Shown here: positions 63,195 to 64,000 of the stretch, piece by piece
How positions within the stretch are numbered: the stretch's first letter is position 1
How the letters are laid out: every line of letters starts with the position of its first letter
Origin: Microbacterium sp. RU33B
GTDB taxonomy: Bacteria > Actinomycetota > Actinomycetes > Actinomycetales > Microbacteriaceae
Reading direction: 5' to 3'
Length of the DNA: 64,000 nucleotides
Assembly (NCBI RefSeq): GCF_900155915.1
Contig: NZ_FTPO01000001.1
Coordinates: 992,001-1,056,000 of the forward strand
Position numbers and translations under genes: made by a program
The notes under the pieces: model-generated
What the model saw: the letters and a program-made list of their open reading frames with translations, nothing else
Told to the model about the DNA's origin: nothing
Database searches by the model: none

Positions 63195-63386
63195 CTAGAA
63201 CGGCAGCAGCATTTGGTCGCAGTTGCGACAAGCCCACATCACTAGGCCGGGCTCCTCGAGAATTTCGTCGGTACGGAGACGAACAGTGCATGGCATGGCG
63301 GGTTGTCCGCAGTCCGGACATATCCGCACTGAGCCTTGAAAAATCGCTCCGCGCCGCTTCAGACGCTGGCGTTCGAGGTCGTCCAT
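63195..63386 (-). CDS. small zinc-ribbon protein
   Basis: 63 residues from ATG 63386 (upstream in-frame codons lack support). ICPDCGQPAMPC and, later, WACRNCDQ give two CxxC pairs spaced to bind zinc. Function unknown; resembles small actinobacterial zinc-ribbon proteins. It lies between the terminator and tRNA-Arg. Confidence 0.6.
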   Translation of the reverse strand: MDDLERQRLKRRGAIFQGSVRICPDCGQPAMPCTVRLRTDEILEEPGLVMWACRNCDQMLLPF

Positions 63387-63441
63387 GACCGTGCATCGTA
63401 CGCCTCGAAGCACGGGTTGAGCCCGGGACAGCACATCGGAT

Positions 63442-63516
63442 TGGTGCCCCTGGACGGATTCGAACCGCCGACCCTCTCCTTAGGACGGAGTGGCTCTTCC
63501 ACTGAGCTACAGAGGC
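63442..63516 (-). tRNA. tRNA-Arg (anticodon CCT)
   Basis: On the minus strand: acceptor GCCTCTG paired with CAGGGGC, D-arm TAGCTCAGTGGAAGAGC, anticodon stem CTCC/GGAG with loop GTCCTAA (CCT at 63482-63484), T-arm CGGTTCGAATCCG, discriminator A and an encoded CCA (63442-63444). It may be chromosomal or carried by the island. Confidence 0.93.
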
Positions 63517-63547
63517 GAGTACGGCAATCCTACAAGCCCAAAGAGGA

Positions 63548-63570
63548 AGCCCCGGGAGTTACCCGGGGCT
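63548..63570. terminator. hairpin terminator upstream of tRNA-Arg
   Basis: 9-base arms AGCCCCGGG and CCCGGGGCT around a 5-base loop, followed by CTTG. On the minus strand it lies downstream of mcrC and upstream of the tRNA, so it probably ends the McrBC transcript. Confidence 0.65.
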
Positions 63571-63788
63571 CTTGCAGCTCCGTCCTGCCAGCAGCGCCGC
63601 ACCGCGCGCGGTGCCCTCGCCTTCCGCTAGCTTCCGTTGACCTATGAGGGCGTTAGGGGGGTTGGAAGGGCCTCGTTTGCGTCGGGCTCCGGCTACGCAT
63701 CCAGGGCATCTGAACTGGTCCACGAGGAATTCACAAGCGAAGACGAGGATGGCACTCGCCGGGTACGTCGGGTGCGCCCCGCGGAGTG
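63571..63788. other. gap between terminator and mcrC
   Basis: About 220 bases. A minus-strand frame with FRCPGCVAGARRKRG is open across it but runs through the terminator and overlaps mcrC, so I do not call it a gene. Confidence 0.3.
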
Positions 63789-64000
63789 TTACCAGGCGGC
63801 GATGTACTCGAGTTGAGTTCGGAGAAGCTTCCACGGTTGGTTGAGGTTAAGCGTTCGGGCAATAATCCGGTTGCCCTGGAGGACGATGTCGAGGTCGGGT
63901 TGTTCGACCGCGTCGGTTCGCGCGTACAGCAGCATCCCGCTCACCTCTCCGTCTCCAGCGACGTCGGCGTTCTTGACGTAGGCGAGCAGCTGATAGAGGT
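63789..64000 (-). CDS. mcrC: McrC subunit of McrBC restriction system, 3' part
   Basis: The minus strand from the window edge reads LYQLLAYVKNADVAGDG, SGMLLYARTD, QPDLDIVLQGNRI and TLNLNQPWKLLRTQLEYI, then TAA (63789-63791). This is the well-conserved C-terminus of McrC, which carries the nuclease that pairs with the McrB GTPase to cut methylated foreign DNA. The 5' part and mcrB would lie beyond the right edge. Confidence 0.7.
   Translation of the reverse strand, partial: LYQLLAYVKNADVAGDGEVSGMLLYARTDAVEQPDLDIVLQGNRIIARTLNLNQPWKLLRTQLEYIAAW

Noticed and set aside
63559..63834. 91-residue minus-strand ORF next to mcrC
   Set aside because: It overlaps the mcrC end and reads through a strong terminator; only a single CxxC gives it any look of a protein.
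1..64000. CRISPR arrays
   Set aside because: No regularly spaced repeats of 20-50 bases were seen by eye.

Overview
The window looks like chromosome of a high-GC actinobacterium, most likely Microbacteriaceae (Microbacterium-like). The core order prfB, ftsE, ftsX, smpB, ssrA, the GC-rich third codon positions, the tad (Flp) pilus cluster and the dense ATGA-type gene overlaps all fit. No ribosomal RNA is present, so the genus is an inference.

Layout. (1) 1-16.3 kb is an accessory region of visibly lower GC. It holds toxin/immunity debris (Rhs core remnant, a broken YwqJ-type deaminase, immunity genes), two copies of a long palindrome, a small cluster of secreted proteins, a two-gene BcgI-like restriction-modification system, and a Tn554-type transposition module (tnpA, tnpB, tnpC) coupled to an HTH-ImmA/IrrE gene. 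Its right edge lies inside the tad pilus ATPase gene, which has lost its 5' half. (2) 16.3-30.2 kb is core: the remaining tad genes, an MFS exporter, prfB, a GNAT acetyltransferase, ftsEX, smpB, another MFS exporter, an M20 peptidase, a SIMPL-domain protein and a secreted protein. (3) 30.23-30.60 kb is tmRNA (ssrA). An element of about 8 kb sits at its 3' end (30.6-38.6 kb), bounded by a 21-bp direct repeat. It has a tyrosine integrase with an internal stop codon, a MobF relaxase-helicase, a nucleotidyltransferase/HEPN toxin-antitoxin pair and an excisionase-like ORF. (4) 38.7-47.8 kb is a copper cluster: copZ, a CopD-CtaG fusion, the copA ATPase, a BlaI/CopY repressor with an M56 peptidase, a PepSY protein and a ferredoxin-type reductase. 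A shared dyad, CTAC-N5-GTAG, lies before these units. (5) 47.8-57.2 kb is ordinary core with one stretch of decayed genes at 47.85-48.78 kb. (6) 57.28 kb is tRNA-Lys(CTT), followed by an island that runs off the right edge: excisionase, integrase, small frameshifted genes, a predicted convergent type II restriction endonuclease and methyltransferase, a RES-domain remnant, tRNA-Arg(CCT) and the 3' end of mcrC.

Common themes: three mobile regions carry three different defence systems (BcgI-like, type II, McrBC) together with toxin/immunity remnants. The likely copper repressor controls divergent promoters through one operator design that overlaps the -10 boxes. The least described material is the secreted-protein trio at 5.4-6.8 kb and the Tn554-like element with its coupled ImmA/IrrE-family gene and its pilus-ATPase insertion site.
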